A DNA stretch of 64,000 nucleotides, taken from positions 413,082 to 477,081 of the forward strand of contig NZ_KB907453.1 in NCBI RefSeq assembly GCF_000382045.1, in the 5' to 3' direction. A program made the position numbers and the translations under genes. This DNA is from Variovorax atrisoli 110B. GTDB lineage: Bacteria > Pseudomonadota > Gammaproteobacteria > Burkholderiales > Burkholderiaceae_C. Of the stretch, positions 35,696-44,249 are shown in pieces. Below the pieces are notes generated by a model. It made no database searches and had not been told where the DNA came from. It was given only the letters and a program-made list of their open reading frames with translations. Positions within the stretch are counted from its first letter, which is position 1. Each line of letters starts with the position of its first letter.

Positions 35696-36921
35696 GCCTG
35701 ACCACGCCCTCCGCCCCAGTCACCGAACCCACGCTCGATGCGGTCCCGTCCTTCTCGCCACTGCGGCGGCTGCTCGCCCGCACGCGCTTCGGCCGGCTGG
35801 CGCTGACGCTGCCCGGCGGGCGCAGCATCGAGGTGGCCGGCCGCGAGCCCGGCCCGCATGCCAGCCTGCGCCTGCTGAGCTGGCGGCCGATCGTGCGGCT
35901 GCTCATGCAGGGCGACCTCGGCCTGGCCCTGAGCTTCCGCGACGGCGAATGGGAAAGCCCCGACCTGCTGGCCCTGTTCGAGTTCGGCCTGGCCAACGAG
36001 GCCGCCTGGGGCTCGCTGCTCAAGGGCCGCGGCCCCTCGCGCTGGCTGGCCCGGCTGCTGCACCTGGCGCGCAGGAACAGCCGGCGCGGCAGCCGGCACA
36101 ACATCTCTTTCCACTACGACCTGGGCAACGAGTTCTATCGGCTCTGGCTCGACGACAGCATGCTGTATTCGAGCGCGCTCTTCAGCGAGGAGACCGACGA
36201 CACGCTGGAGGCCGCCCAGGCGCGCCGCCTGGAGGCCATCCACCGCATGCTCGACACCCCGCAGGGCGGCGACGTGCTCGAGATCGGCTGCGGCTGGGGA
36301 ACCCTGGCCGCGAGCCTGGCCCGCCGGCACGATGCGCGCGTGACCGGGCTCACGCTGTCCGCCGAGCAACTGGCCTTCGCCCGCGAGCGCGGCCAGGAAT
36401 GGGGCGTGGCCGACAAGCTCGATCTGCGGCTGCAGGACTACCGCGACGTGCAGGGCCGGTTCGACCGCATCGTCTCCATCGAGATGATCGAGGCCGTCGG
36501 CGAGGCCTACTGGCCCGCCTACTTCACGACCCTGCGCGACCGCCTCAAGCCCGGCGGCACGTTGGTGCTGCAGGCGATCACCATCGCCGACGAGCATTTC
36601 GAGAGCTACCGCCAGGGCGCCGATTTCATCCAGCACTGCATCTTCCCGGGCGGCATGCTGCCGAGCCCTGGCGTGCTGCAGGAGCAGGCGCGGCGCGCGG
36701 GGCTGGTGATCGAGTCCTCGCTCTGCTTCGGGCCGGACTACGGACGCACGCTCGCCGAGTGGCGCAAGCGCTTCCTCGCGGCGTGGCCGCAGATCGAGCC
36801 GCTGGGCTTCGACGCGGCCTTCAGGCGGCTGTGGACCTACTACCTGTCGTATTGCGAGGCCGGCTTTCGCTCCGGGCGCATCGATGTGGGTCTGTACCGG
36901 CTGCGCGCTGCCGATGCCTGA
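35692..36921 (+). CDS. cfa: Cyclopropane-fatty-acyl-phospholipid synthase
   Basis: A 409-residue SAM-dependent enzyme that adds a methylene (or methyl) across the double bond of phospholipid acyl chains at the membrane surface. SAM-binding motif VLEIGCGWGTLAASLARRHDARVTG (residues about 199-223), substrate-side motif FHYDLGNEFYRLWLDDSMLYSSALF, and QFIQ-like YRQGADFIQHCIFPGGMLPS are all present. It is the last gene of the ECF-controlled operon. The enzyme increases acyl-chain resistance to oxidation, fitting the ChrR context. Confidence 0.93.
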   Translation: MSLTTPSAPVTEPTLDAVPSFSPLRRLLARTRFGRLALTLPGGRSIEVAGREPGPHASLRLLSWRPIVRLLMQGDLGLALSFRDGEWESPDLLALFEFGLANEAAWGSLLKGRGPSRWLARLLHLARRNSRRGSRHNISFHYDLGNEFYRLWLDDSMLYSSALFSEETDDTLEAAQARRLEAIHRMLDTPQGGDVLEIGCGWGTLAASLARRHDARVTGLTLSAEQLAFARERGQEWGVADKLDLRLQDYRDVQGRFDRIVSIEMIEAVGEAYWPAYFTTLRDRLKPGGTLVLQAITIADEHFESYRQGADFIQHCIFPGGMLPSPGVLQEQARRAGLVIESSLCFGPDYGRTLAEWRKRFLAAWPQIEPLGFDAAFRRLWTYYLSYCEAGFRSGRIDVGLYRLRAADA

Positions 36922-36952
36922 ACCGGGCGAAGGCGGCGGGCAGCCCGGCGCC

Positions 36953-38539
36953 TCAGGGCGTGTAGCCGCCCGCCTGTTCGAGCTCGGCCCTGATCGCAGC
37001 CGCCTGCGTCCTGATCGCCTCGGCCTGCTGCTCGGACAGCCGCGACAGGTTTCGGACCTGCGCGCCGATGCGCTGGTGGTTCGCGAAGCGCTCGCGGTGC
37101 CTGAGCAGGAAGTCCCAGTACAGCGTCGTGAAGGGGCAGGCCTCGGGCCCCTGGCCGAGGCCGGGCCGGTAGCGGCACCGGGCGCAATACTGTCCGCCGC
37201 TCATGCGCTCGATGTACTTGCCGCTGGCGACGTAGGGCTTGCTCGTCATCACGCCGCCGTCCGCGTACTGGCTCATGCCCGCGGTGTTGGGCAGCTCCAC
37301 CCATTCCACCGCGTCGACGTAGATGGCGAGGTACCACTCGTGGACCTCGCGGGGCCGCACACCGAGCAGCAGCGCGAACAGGCCCGTGACCATCAACCGC
37401 TGGATGTGGTGGGCGTAGCCCAGGCGCAGCGTCTGCCGGATCGCATCCGACAGGCAGGCCATGGGCGTCTCGCCGGTCCAGTAGAAGGCCGGCAGCGGCG
37501 CCTGCGCATCCAGCGCGTTCGACTCCGCGAGACCCGGCATGGAAGTCCAGTAGACGCCGCGGACATATTCGCGCCAGCCCAGCACCTGGCGGATGAACCC
37601 TTCGGCGCTCGCCAGCGGAACGCGGCCCTCCCGCCAGGCGCGTTCCGCCCGGGCGACCACTTCGCGCGGCTCGATCAGCTTGAGGTTCATCGCCGCCGAG
37701 AGATGGGCGTGCCAGAGCCAGGGCTGGCCGGGCCAGATCGCGTCCTGCCAGGGGCCGAAGCTGGGCAGCCGCTCGTCGATGAAGCGCTCCAGCGCCAGCA
37801 GCGCCTGCTCGCGCGTCACCGGCCAGGCGAAGCCGTCGAGGTCGCCCGGATGGCGCGCGAACTCCCGGGCCACCAGGGCGAGCACCTCCTGCGTGATCGC
37901 ATCGGGCTCGAAGCGGGCAGGCTCGGGCACGATGCCCGGCCCGTCGGCGCCGAAGGACTGGCGGTTGTCGGCATCGAAATTCCAGCGCCCTCCAGCGGGC
38001 CCGTAGCCTTGCGTTCCTTCCTCGCCTTCCATCAGCACGCGGTGCTGGCGGCGCATCTGCCGGTAGAAGTTTTCCATGCGCAGGGTGCGATGGCCGCGGG
38101 CATGGTCGGCGAACTCGCGCACGGTGCAGAAGAAGTGGCGGTCGTCGCGCAGTTCCAGCGCGAGCCCGGCCTCGGCGGCGGCGCGACGCAGCGCGCGCAG
38201 CACGCGCCAGTCGCCCGGCGCGGTCATCACCAGCCGCTCGGGCCGCAGCAGCCGGATCGCGCGCGCCAGTTCGCCGGCCAGGCTGCCAGAGTTCGCGGGA
38301 TCGTCGAGGCGCACGTAGTGCAGGGGCCAGCCTCGCTCGCGCAGCAGCTGCGCGTGGTGGCGCATGGCCGACAGGAAGAGAGCGGTGCGGATGCGGCTGG
38401 AGGCGACGTGCGTGGACTCCTCGCGCACCTCGGCCATCCAGATGGCGTCCTGTGCGGGATCGAAGCCGTCGAAGGCCGAGGCCCGGCCGTCCAGCTGGTC
38501 GCCCAGCACCAGCACCAGCTGGCGGATCGGCGGCGTCAT
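36953..38539 (-). CDS. FeS-type bacterial cryptochrome/(6-4) photolyase
   Basis: A 528-residue photolyase-related protein of the PhrB/CryB group (FeS-BCP). The N-terminal antenna domain begins LVLVLGDQLDGRASAFDGFD. The C-terminal FAD domain has GWREYVRGVYW and EWVELPNTAGMSQYADGG. Four cysteines suited to a [4Fe-4S] cluster are seen: one in PMACLSDAIR and three in YCARCRYRPGLGQGPEACP. The start at 38539 was chosen because a sigma-type promoter ends near 38664, excluding the 38662 ATG. Members repair (6-4) lesions or act as light sensors. Confidence 0.92.
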   Translation of the reverse strand: MTPPIRQLVLVLGDQLDGRASAFDGFDPAQDAIWMAEVREESTHVASSRIRTALFLSAMRHHAQLLRERGWPLHYVRLDDPANSGSLAGELARAIRLLRPERLVMTAPGDWRVLRALRRAAAEAGLALELRDDRHFFCTVREFADHARGHRTLRMENFYRQMRRQHRVLMEGEEGTQGYGPAGGRWNFDADNRQSFGADGPGIVPEPARFEPDAITQEVLALVAREFARHPGDLDGFAWPVTREQALLALERFIDERLPSFGPWQDAIWPGQPWLWHAHLSAAMNLKLIEPREVVARAERAWREGRVPLASAEGFIRQVLGWREYVRGVYWTSMPGLAESNALDAQAPLPAFYWTGETPMACLSDAIRQTLRLGYAHHIQRLMVTGLFALLLGVRPREVHEWYLAIYVDAVEWVELPNTAGMSQYADGGVMTSKPYVASGKYIERMSGGQYCARCRYRPGLGQGPEACPFTTLYWDFLLRHRERFANHQRIGAQVRNLSRLSEQQAEAIRTQAAAIRAELEQAGGYTP

Positions 38540-38663
38540 GAACGGCTCGCCCGCGCCATAACTCTGGCACGAGGCACACGAGACGCACGGGGCGTGATCG
38601 AAGCTGGCATGGTTGTTCCCGGAAGCGCGGCGATCCGGACTGCACACCGCCGACCCCGCCACT

Positions 38664-38693
38664 TCCGTACGCCGCCGGGCCGCGCCCGGATCA
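38664..38693 (-). promoter_or_regulatory. ECF sigma promoter of the photolyase gene
   Basis: On the minus strand TGATCC (38693-38688), 18-base spacer ending GGCG, TACGGA (38669-38664). This leaves a leader of about 118 bases before the photolyase ATG. Confidence 0.7.
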
Positions 38694-38727
38694 CTGCCGC
38701 CGCCTTCGTCGGACAGGGCCGATCCGC

Positions 38728-39282
38728 ATGAAGACCCTGCTGCGCCAGTACGGCCCGACCGTTCTCAACCTCGTGGTCTTCCAGGCGGCCTGGTTCGCCT
38801 GCGTGCTGGGCGCCGCACGCGGCGCGCCCGGCTGGGGCGTGGCGGCCTGCATGGGCGCCGTGCTGCTGAACCTGTGGTTCAGCGATGCGCGCCGGGACGA
38901 ACTGCTGCTGGCGCTGTGCGCAGTGCTTCTCGGACTGGCGTGGGACACCGGCATGGCGCGCGGCGGCGTGCTCGTCTATGCCTCGCCCGGACCCTGGCCC
39001 GGCCTGGCGCCGGTGTGGATCCTGGGGCTGTGGGCCCTGTTCTCGACGACGTTGCGCGGACCGCTGCGCTGGCTGCACGGGCGCTGGCTGCTGTCGGCCG
39101 CGATCGGCGGCGTGGGCGGTGCCTTGTCCTATGCGGCCGCGGTGCGGATGGGGGCTGGACAGTTCCCCGACCCCACGCGGGCGATGCTGGTGCTGGGCGC
39201 CGGTTGGGCCGTGATGACGCCGCTGCTGGTGGAGCTGGCGCGCTGGCTGGGGCAGCGCGCGACCCGCCGCGTGGCGCGCTGA
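38728..39282 (+). CDS. DUF2878-family membrane protein
   Basis: A 184-residue protein with five or six hydrophobic helices and the DUF2878 features (LNLVVFQAAWFACVLGAA at the N terminus, LGLAWDTGMARGGVLVY in the centre). Function unknown; it commonly sits next to CFA/DUF1365/photolyase genes. It is divergent from the photolyase, but I found no plus-strand copy of the ECF promoter before it. Confidence 0.85.
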   Translation: MKTLLRQYGPTVLNLVVFQAAWFACVLGAARGAPGWGVAACMGAVLLNLWFSDARRDELLLALCAVLLGLAWDTGMARGGVLVYASPGPWPGLAPVWILGLWALFSTTLRGPLRWLHGRWLLSAAIGGVGGALSYAAAVRMGAGQFPDPTRAMLVLGAGWAVMTPLLVELARWLGQRATRRVAR

Positions 39283-39328
39283 CTCTGCCGGTCTTGCAGA
39301 GTCCTTGGGCTTTCGAGCGGCGCGAGGC

Positions 39329-40846
39329 TCAGCCGGCCACCCATTCCTCCTGGCTGACCCAGCAGTTGCGTCCGTTCTCCTTGGCCCTGTAGAGCGCGGC
39401 ATCCGCCGCCTCGACGAGCTGCAGCTCCGGCGCATGCGACTGCGACCCCCGAAAGGTCGCCACGCCGATGCTGACGGTGACCTGCCCATGGGGACTCTCG
39501 CTGTGCGTGATGCCGAGCGAGCGCACCTGTTCGAGCATGAGTTCCGCGACCTTGCAGGCGCCCTGAAGGCCGGTGCTGGGCAGGATGATCGCCAGCTCTT
39601 CTCCGCCGTAGCGCGCCACGAGGTCACCCGGGCGCCTGATGCTGCGCCTGAGCGCCATGGCGACGGCCCTCAGGCACTGGTCGCCGGCGACGTGGCCGTA
39701 GGCATCGTTGAAGCCCTTGAAGTAGTCCAGGTCCAGCAGCAGCAGGGAGAGGGCCGTGTTTTCCCTTGCTGCGCGGCGCGATTCCTGCGCCAGCACTTCG
39801 TCGAAGCTGCGGCGGTTGGCCAGCCCGGTCAACTGGTCCTGCGTCGCCAGGATCTCCAGGCGGCGGTTGGCCTGCAGCAGGTCTTCGCGGGCGGCCATCA
39901 GCGAAGCCTCCGCCCTGATCCGCCGGCCGATGTTGATGATCAGCCTCCAGCCCACCGCGGCCATGGCGGCCAGCAGGGCGCCGACGACGGCGATCGTCAG
40001 CAGCGCCTGGCGCCTCCAGGCCTGCAGCGCCTGTTCGCGGCCTACCGCTACCGAGGTCAGCACCGGGTAGCGGTCGCTCTTTCTGAAGGCATAGAGCCGC
40101 TTCATTCCGTCCACGCTGGAGCGGAACGACGCGGTGCCCGAGGTGCCCGAGAAGTGCCGCTGGAAATTGGCCGACTTCGAGAAGTCGAGGCCGATGTTCT
40201 TCTCGCTGTAGGGATAGAGCACCAGCATCTGCCCCGTATTGGTGCTCAGGCCGATGGTGCCGGTGTCGGGGAGTGCGATGGTGCCGAATGCGCGCAGGAA
40301 GTTCTGCAGGCCCAGGCCGATGACGACGACACCTGCGAACTCGCTCTTCTCGTCCTCGAGGCGGCGGCTGACCGTGATCCCCCATTCGCCGGAGAAAGGG
40401 TTGCGAACCGGCGGGCTGATGTGGACATCGTTCGAGCGCGTGTCGCGGTGGCGGATGAAGTAGGGCCGCTTGGCGCTGTTGGTGCCCCGCGGGACCTCGC
40501 CCTTGGAGTAAATGAGCCAGTTGCCCCGGGCATCGAGGACCGCGACGCCGTCGAGAGGATCGAGCAGGCGTTTCTGCCGTTCGACCAGCGACTGCACGCG
40601 CTGCATGTGCTCGCGCGCATTGCCTTCGGCCTTCAGCGTCTCGGCCACGCCCTGCAGCAGCATGTCGCTCTGGGTGAAGATGCCTTCGGCGTAGATGTTC
40701 AGCGCCTTGGCAAGGTTGAGGTTGTTGGTGTCTGCCGCGGCCAGCGTCTGTTCGCGCGATACCCAGAGCTGCCAGCCGGTGGCCGCCGATACCGAGACCA
40801 TGACGGCCGCGAGCAGCGCCTTCGCAAGGCGAACGTCCCGCTTCAC
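39329..40846 (-). CDS. Diguanylate cyclase with periplasmic dCache-like sensor
   Basis: A 505-residue membrane protein making cyclic di-GMP. A first membrane helix (about residues 8-26), a periplasmic Cache-type sensor (about 30-300; GVAVLDARGNWLIYSKGEVPRG, RPYFIRHRDTRSNDVHIS), a second helix (about 305-325), a short coiled coil and a GGDEF domain with active-site RYGGEELAIIL (a functional GGEEL variant) follow. An inhibitory I-site RxxD is not clear. The GTG at 40846 was chosen because GAGGAG lies 8 bases upstream; in-frame ATGs further upstream lack this. It is monocistronic. Confidence 0.92.
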   Translation of the reverse strand: MKRDVRLAKALLAAVMVSVSAATGWQLWVSREQTLAAADTNNLNLAKALNIYAEGIFTQSDMLLQGVAETLKAEGNAREHMQRVQSLVERQKRLLDPLDGVAVLDARGNWLIYSKGEVPRGTNSAKRPYFIRHRDTRSNDVHISPPVRNPFSGEWGITVSRRLEDEKSEFAGVVVIGLGLQNFLRAFGTIALPDTGTIGLSTNTGQMLVLYPYSEKNIGLDFSKSANFQRHFSGTSGTASFRSSVDGMKRLYAFRKSDRYPVLTSVAVGREQALQAWRRQALLTIAVVGALLAAMAAVGWRLIINIGRRIRAEASLMAAREDLLQANRRLEILATQDQLTGLANRRSFDEVLAQESRRAARENTALSLLLLDLDYFKGFNDAYGHVAGDQCLRAVAMALRRSIRRPGDLVARYGGEELAIILPSTGLQGACKVAELMLEQVRSLGITHSESPHGQVTVSIGVATFRGSQSHAPELQLVEAADAALYRAKENGRNCWVSQEEWVAG

Positions 40847-41069
40847 TTGAGCAGCTCCTCGAACGAGCCGGTTTCCATCCCTTTCCCCCTTTTTCATCTT
40901 CTGCGTTGCGGCGTCTGTTTTTGCGCCGCTGTGCCGTCGGCCGGTCCTCGTGTAGGCCAGGCCACTGCGAACTCTATACGACCTGCCTGAAATGTTGGCG
41001 GCAGGCGCTGCGGAAGTCTCGTGGCACCATCGATGGTTTCCACGCGTGTGAACTTCCCGGGGGGCATCG

Positions 41070-42047
41070 ATGCTGATCAACTGCGTCGCCTACGAAAACG
41101 GCTCCAAGCTCGCCGACATATCGGTCGAGGACATCAGCGACTACATCGGCCGGCCCGGCTGCTTCGTCTGGGTGGCGCTCAGCGACGCCTCCGACGAGGA
41201 GCTCAGCGAGATGCAGAAGGAGTTCGGCCTGCATCCGCTGGCGGTGGAAGACGCCCACCACGGCCACCAGCGCCCGAAGATGGAGGAATACGGCAACTCG
41301 CTCTTCGTCGTCATGCACCTGGTGGAGCCCTCGGAAGATGGCGAGCACCGCATGAACGTGGGCGAGGTCGACGTCTTCGTCGGCGCCAACTACGTGCTGT
41401 CGGTGCGCAACCGCAGCAAGCAGGGCTTCCTGGGCGTGCGCGAGCGCTGCGAGCGCGAGCCCGAGCTGCTGCGCAACGGCGCGGGCTTCGTGCTGTATGC
41501 GCTGATGGACGCGGTGGTCGACCGCTACTTCCCGGTGATCGACGCGCTGGAGGTGGAGCTGGAATCCATCGAGCAGCAGATCTTCGGCCAGGGCGGCGCG
41601 GCGCGCGACAAGATCAAGCAGCTCTACGACCTGAAGCGGCGCAGCATGGTGCTCAAGCGTGCGGTGGCGCCGCTGGTGGAGGCGGCCGGCAAGATGCACG
41701 GCGGGCGCGTGCCGCAGATCTGCATCAGCTCGCAGGAATACTTCCGCGACGTCGGCGACCACCTGGCGCGCATCAACGCATCGATCGACGCGATGCGCGA
41801 GACCATCGCCACGGCCATACAGGTGAACCTGTCGATGGTCACCATCGAGGAAAGCGAAGTCACCAAGCGCCTCGCGGCCTGGGCCAGCATCTTCGCGGTG
41901 TGCACCGCCTTCGCCGGCATCTGGGGCATGAACTTCGAGAACATGCCGGAGCTGAAATTCCGCTACGGCTACGGCGTCGCGCTCGGGCTGATCGTGAGCA
42001 CCTGCGGCTATCTCTACTACCGGTTCAGGCGGGCAGGGTGGCTCTGA
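41070..42047 (+). CDS. corA: Magnesium/cobalt transporter CorA
   Basis: A 325-residue CorA-family channel. The large cytoplasmic N domain (about residues 1-255) ends in the long stalk helix, then two C-terminal membrane helices joined by the selectivity loop GMNFENMPEL (GMN at about 287-289). The C terminus is the basic YYRFRRAGWL. Function: Mg2+ (also Co2+/Ni2+) uptake across the inner membrane as a pentamer. Monocistronic, with a 223-base upstream gap that shows no clear riboswitch. Confidence 0.95.
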   Translation: MLINCVAYENGSKLADISVEDISDYIGRPGCFVWVALSDASDEELSEMQKEFGLHPLAVEDAHHGHQRPKMEEYGNSLFVVMHLVEPSEDGEHRMNVGEVDVFVGANYVLSVRNRSKQGFLGVRERCEREPELLRNGAGFVLYALMDAVVDRYFPVIDALEVELESIEQQIFGQGGAARDKIKQLYDLKRRSMVLKRAVAPLVEAAGKMHGGRVPQICISSQEYFRDVGDHLARINASIDAMRETIATAIQVNLSMVTIEESEVTKRLAAWASIFAVCTAFAGIWGMNFENMPELKFRYGYGVALGLIVSTCGYLYYRFRRAGWL

Positions 42048-42110
42048 GCGATTCGACAAGCCCGGCCGGCCGGCATTGCTAATGCCCAACTAATAAACAT
42101 GTAGACAATC

Positions 42111-42133
42111 AAGTCCCTTATGAAAAGGGACTT
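42111..42133. promoter_or_regulatory. 9-bp inverted repeat with the MarR start codon in its loop
   Basis: AAGTCCCTT (42111-42119) and AAGGGACTT (42125-42133) are exact complements around ATGAA, whose ATG (42120-42122) is the start codon. There is no Shine-Dalgarno sequence before it. It may be a MarR operator or an RNA hairpin governing initiation. Confidence 0.6.
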
Positions 42134-42593
42134 CACCCAGCGCTTCGGCTTTCTCGTCAAGAGCGTGGGCAAGCTCTACAGCGAGGAGTTCGACCGCCTC
42201 GCGCGCGAGCGCATCGGACTCACCAGCGCGCAGTGCCGCCTGCTGGGCGCGCTGGCGATGCACGGCGACGAGGAAGAGCCGCTCTCGCAGGCCGAACTCG
42301 CGCAGCGGCTCGACCTCACTCCCATGGCCGTCGCCGGCCTGTGCGACCGCATGGCCGCCGCCGGCTGGATACGCCGCGAGCCCAGCCCCACCGACCGCCG
42401 CGTCAACCGGATCCACCTGGAACCCAGCGCCGAGAAGGCGCTCGACAGCGCCCTGAGCATCAGCGACGGGCTCAACGCCCGCGTGATGTCGGTGCTCTCT
42501 CAGGCCGAGCGCGCCCAGCTGCTGGGCCTGCTCTCCAGGGTGCAGGCGAGCCTCGTGGAGATCACCTCGCCGGGCGGCCGCAAGCCATCATGA
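42120..42593 (+). CDS. MarR-family transcriptional regulator
   Basis: A 157-residue winged-helix repressor (about residues 35-105; LSQAELAQRLDLTPMAVAGLCDRMAAAGWIRREPSPTDRRVNRI). Family members bind phenolic or drug-like effectors. It is translationally coupled (ATGA) to a DHA2 drug exporter, an EmrR/EmrB-like arrangement, so it probably represses the pair. The start codon is in the loop of a perfect 9-bp inverted repeat. Confidence 0.92.
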   Translation: MKRDFTQRFGFLVKSVGKLYSEEFDRLARERIGLTSAQCRLLGALAMHGDEEEPLSQAELAQRLDLTPMAVAGLCDRMAAAGWIRREPSPTDRRVNRIHLEPSAEKALDSALSISDGLNARVMSVLSQAERAQLLGLLSRVQASLVEITSPGGRKPS

Positions 42594-44122
42594 GCGCCGC
42601 GCCCGGAACCACCGTGCCGCACCGCGGCATGATCACCATCTCGATCATGCTGGCCACCATCATGCAGGCGCTGGACACGACCATCGCCAACGTGGCGCTG
42701 CCGCACATGCAGGGCAGCCTGCAGGCCTCGCAGGACCAGATCACCTGGGTGCTCACCTCGTACATCGTGGCCTCGGCCATCGCGCTGCCGCTCACCGGCT
42801 GGCTGTGCGGCCACTGGGGGCGCCGGCGCGTGTTCATCATCTCGGTGATCGGCTTCACCGTGGCCTCGGCGCTGTGCGGGCTGGCGACCTCGCTGGTGGG
42901 CATCGTGGCGGCGCGGCTGCTGCAGGGCGTCTTCGGCGCGGCGCTGGTGCCGCTGTCGCAGGCGGTGCTGCTGGACATCAACCCTCGCGAGAAGGTCGGC
43001 CAGGCGATGGCCATCTGGGGCGCCGGCATCATGGTCGGGCCCATCCTCGGGCCGCTGCTGGGCGGCTGGCTCACCGAGAACTTCGACTGGCGCTGGGTGT
43101 TCTTCATCAACCTGCCGGTGGGAATCTTCGCCTTCTGGGGCATTGCGCGCTACCTGCCCGAAAGCCGGCCGCAGGGCGAGCGGCTCGACATCTTCGGCTT
43201 CGTCACGCTGAGCATCGCCATCGGCATGCTGCAGCTCTTCCTCGACCGCGGCGAGCAGCTCGACTGGTTCGAGTCGTGGGAGATCAAGCTCGAGGCCGCG
43301 GCCGCGCTGGTGGCGTTCTGCTTCTTCGTGGTCCACACGTGGACGGTGCAGGGCGTCTCCTTCTTCGACCGCGACCTGCTGAAGGACCGCAACTTCGTCA
43401 CCGGCCTGCTGTTCGCGTTCATCGTCGGCATGATCCTGTTCGCGACCATGGCGCTGTTGCCCAACTTCCTGCAGGGGCTGATGGGCTACCCGGTGGTCTA
43501 CACCGGCGAGGTGACGGCGCCGCGCGGCGTGGGAACGATGATCGCGATGATCATCGTCGGGCGTCTGGTGCAGCGCGTCGATGTGCGCGCGATCATGGCG
43601 CTGGGCTTCGGCCTCACCGCCTTCTCGCTCTACCAGATGACCCGGCTCACGCTGCAGATGGACAGCACGCTCATCGTGGTCTCGGGCTTCATCCAGGGGC
43701 TGGGCATCGGCTTCACCTTCGTGCCGCTGTCCACCGCCACCTTCGCCACGCTGGCGCCGAGGCTGCGCAACCAGGGCACGCCCATCTTCAGCCTGCTGCG
43801 CAACATCGGCAGCAGCGTGGGCATCTCGATCGTGCAGGCGCTGCTTACCGAAGGCTCGAGCAAGGCGCACGCGCAGATCGCGTCTACCGTGGCGCCGGGC
43901 AACGCGGCGCTCGCGACCCTGCCGCAGATGATGTCGCCCGACACCGCCACGGGGCTCGCACTGCTGAACGCAGAGGTCACGCGGCAGGGCGCGCTGATCG
44001 GCTACCTGGACGACTTCGCCATCATGATGATCATCACGGTGCTGGCGATTCCGCTGCTGTTGCTGATCCGAAGCCCCAAGCGAAGCGGGGCGGCTTCAGG
44101 GCCTGCCGAAGTGCCGCATTGA
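42590..44122 (+). CDS. DHA2-family MFS multidrug exporter (EmrB-like)
   Basis: A 510-residue drug/proton antiporter with 14 predicted helices. DHA2 motifs: LDTTIANVALPHM in helix 1, GWLCGHWGRRRVF (loop 2-3 motif A), RLLQGVFGAALVPLSQAVLLD, and WRWVFFINLPVGI. Its start overlaps the MarR stop codon. No EmrA-type membrane-fusion gene is adjacent, so it either works alone or borrows a partner. Convergent with the ferric reductase gene across a paired hairpin repeat. Confidence 0.93.
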   Translation: MSAAPGTTVPHRGMITISIMLATIMQALDTTIANVALPHMQGSLQASQDQITWVLTSYIVASAIALPLTGWLCGHWGRRRVFIISVIGFTVASALCGLATSLVGIVAARLLQGVFGAALVPLSQAVLLDINPREKVGQAMAIWGAGIMVGPILGPLLGGWLTENFDWRWVFFINLPVGIFAFWGIARYLPESRPQGERLDIFGFVTLSIAIGMLQLFLDRGEQLDWFESWEIKLEAAAALVAFCFFVVHTWTVQGVSFFDRDLLKDRNFVTGLLFAFIVGMILFATMALLPNFLQGLMGYPVVYTGEVTAPRGVGTMIAMIIVGRLVQRVDVRAIMALGFGLTAFSLYQMTRLTLQMDSTLIVVSGFIQGLGIGFTFVPLSTATFATLAPRLRNQGTPIFSLLRNIGSSVGISIVQALLTEGSSKAHAQIASTVAPGNAALATLPQMMSPDTATGLALLNAEVTRQGALIGYLDDFAIMMIITVLAIPLLLLIRSPKRSGAASGPAEVPH

Positions 44123-44126
44123 GTTT

Positions 44127-44240
44127 CTCCCTCCTCCGCTGAGGGAGGGCAGGGGTGGGGGCAGGCGGCCTATGCAACTGCAGCGGCTTTTCAGGCGCCG
44201 CTGGCCCCCATCCCAACCTTCCCCCAGCGGGGGAAGGAGC
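44127..44240. repeat. Pair of related hairpin repeats in opposite orientation
   Basis: 44127-44161 and 44205-44240 are inverted, diverged copies of a G/C-run hairpin unit: the left has CTCCCTCCTCCGCTGAGGG and TGGGGG, the right has CCCCCA and CCTTCCCCCAGCGGGGGAA. This element type is common between Variovorax genes. Lying between convergent genes, it may terminate transcription from both sides. Confidence 0.6.
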
Positions 44241-44249
44241 AAAAACCGC

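Noticed and set aside
38540..38662. N-terminal extension of the photolyase to an ATG at 38662
   Set aside because: The ECF promoter -10 box at 38669-38664 places transcription start after that ATG; the family N terminus begins at 38539.
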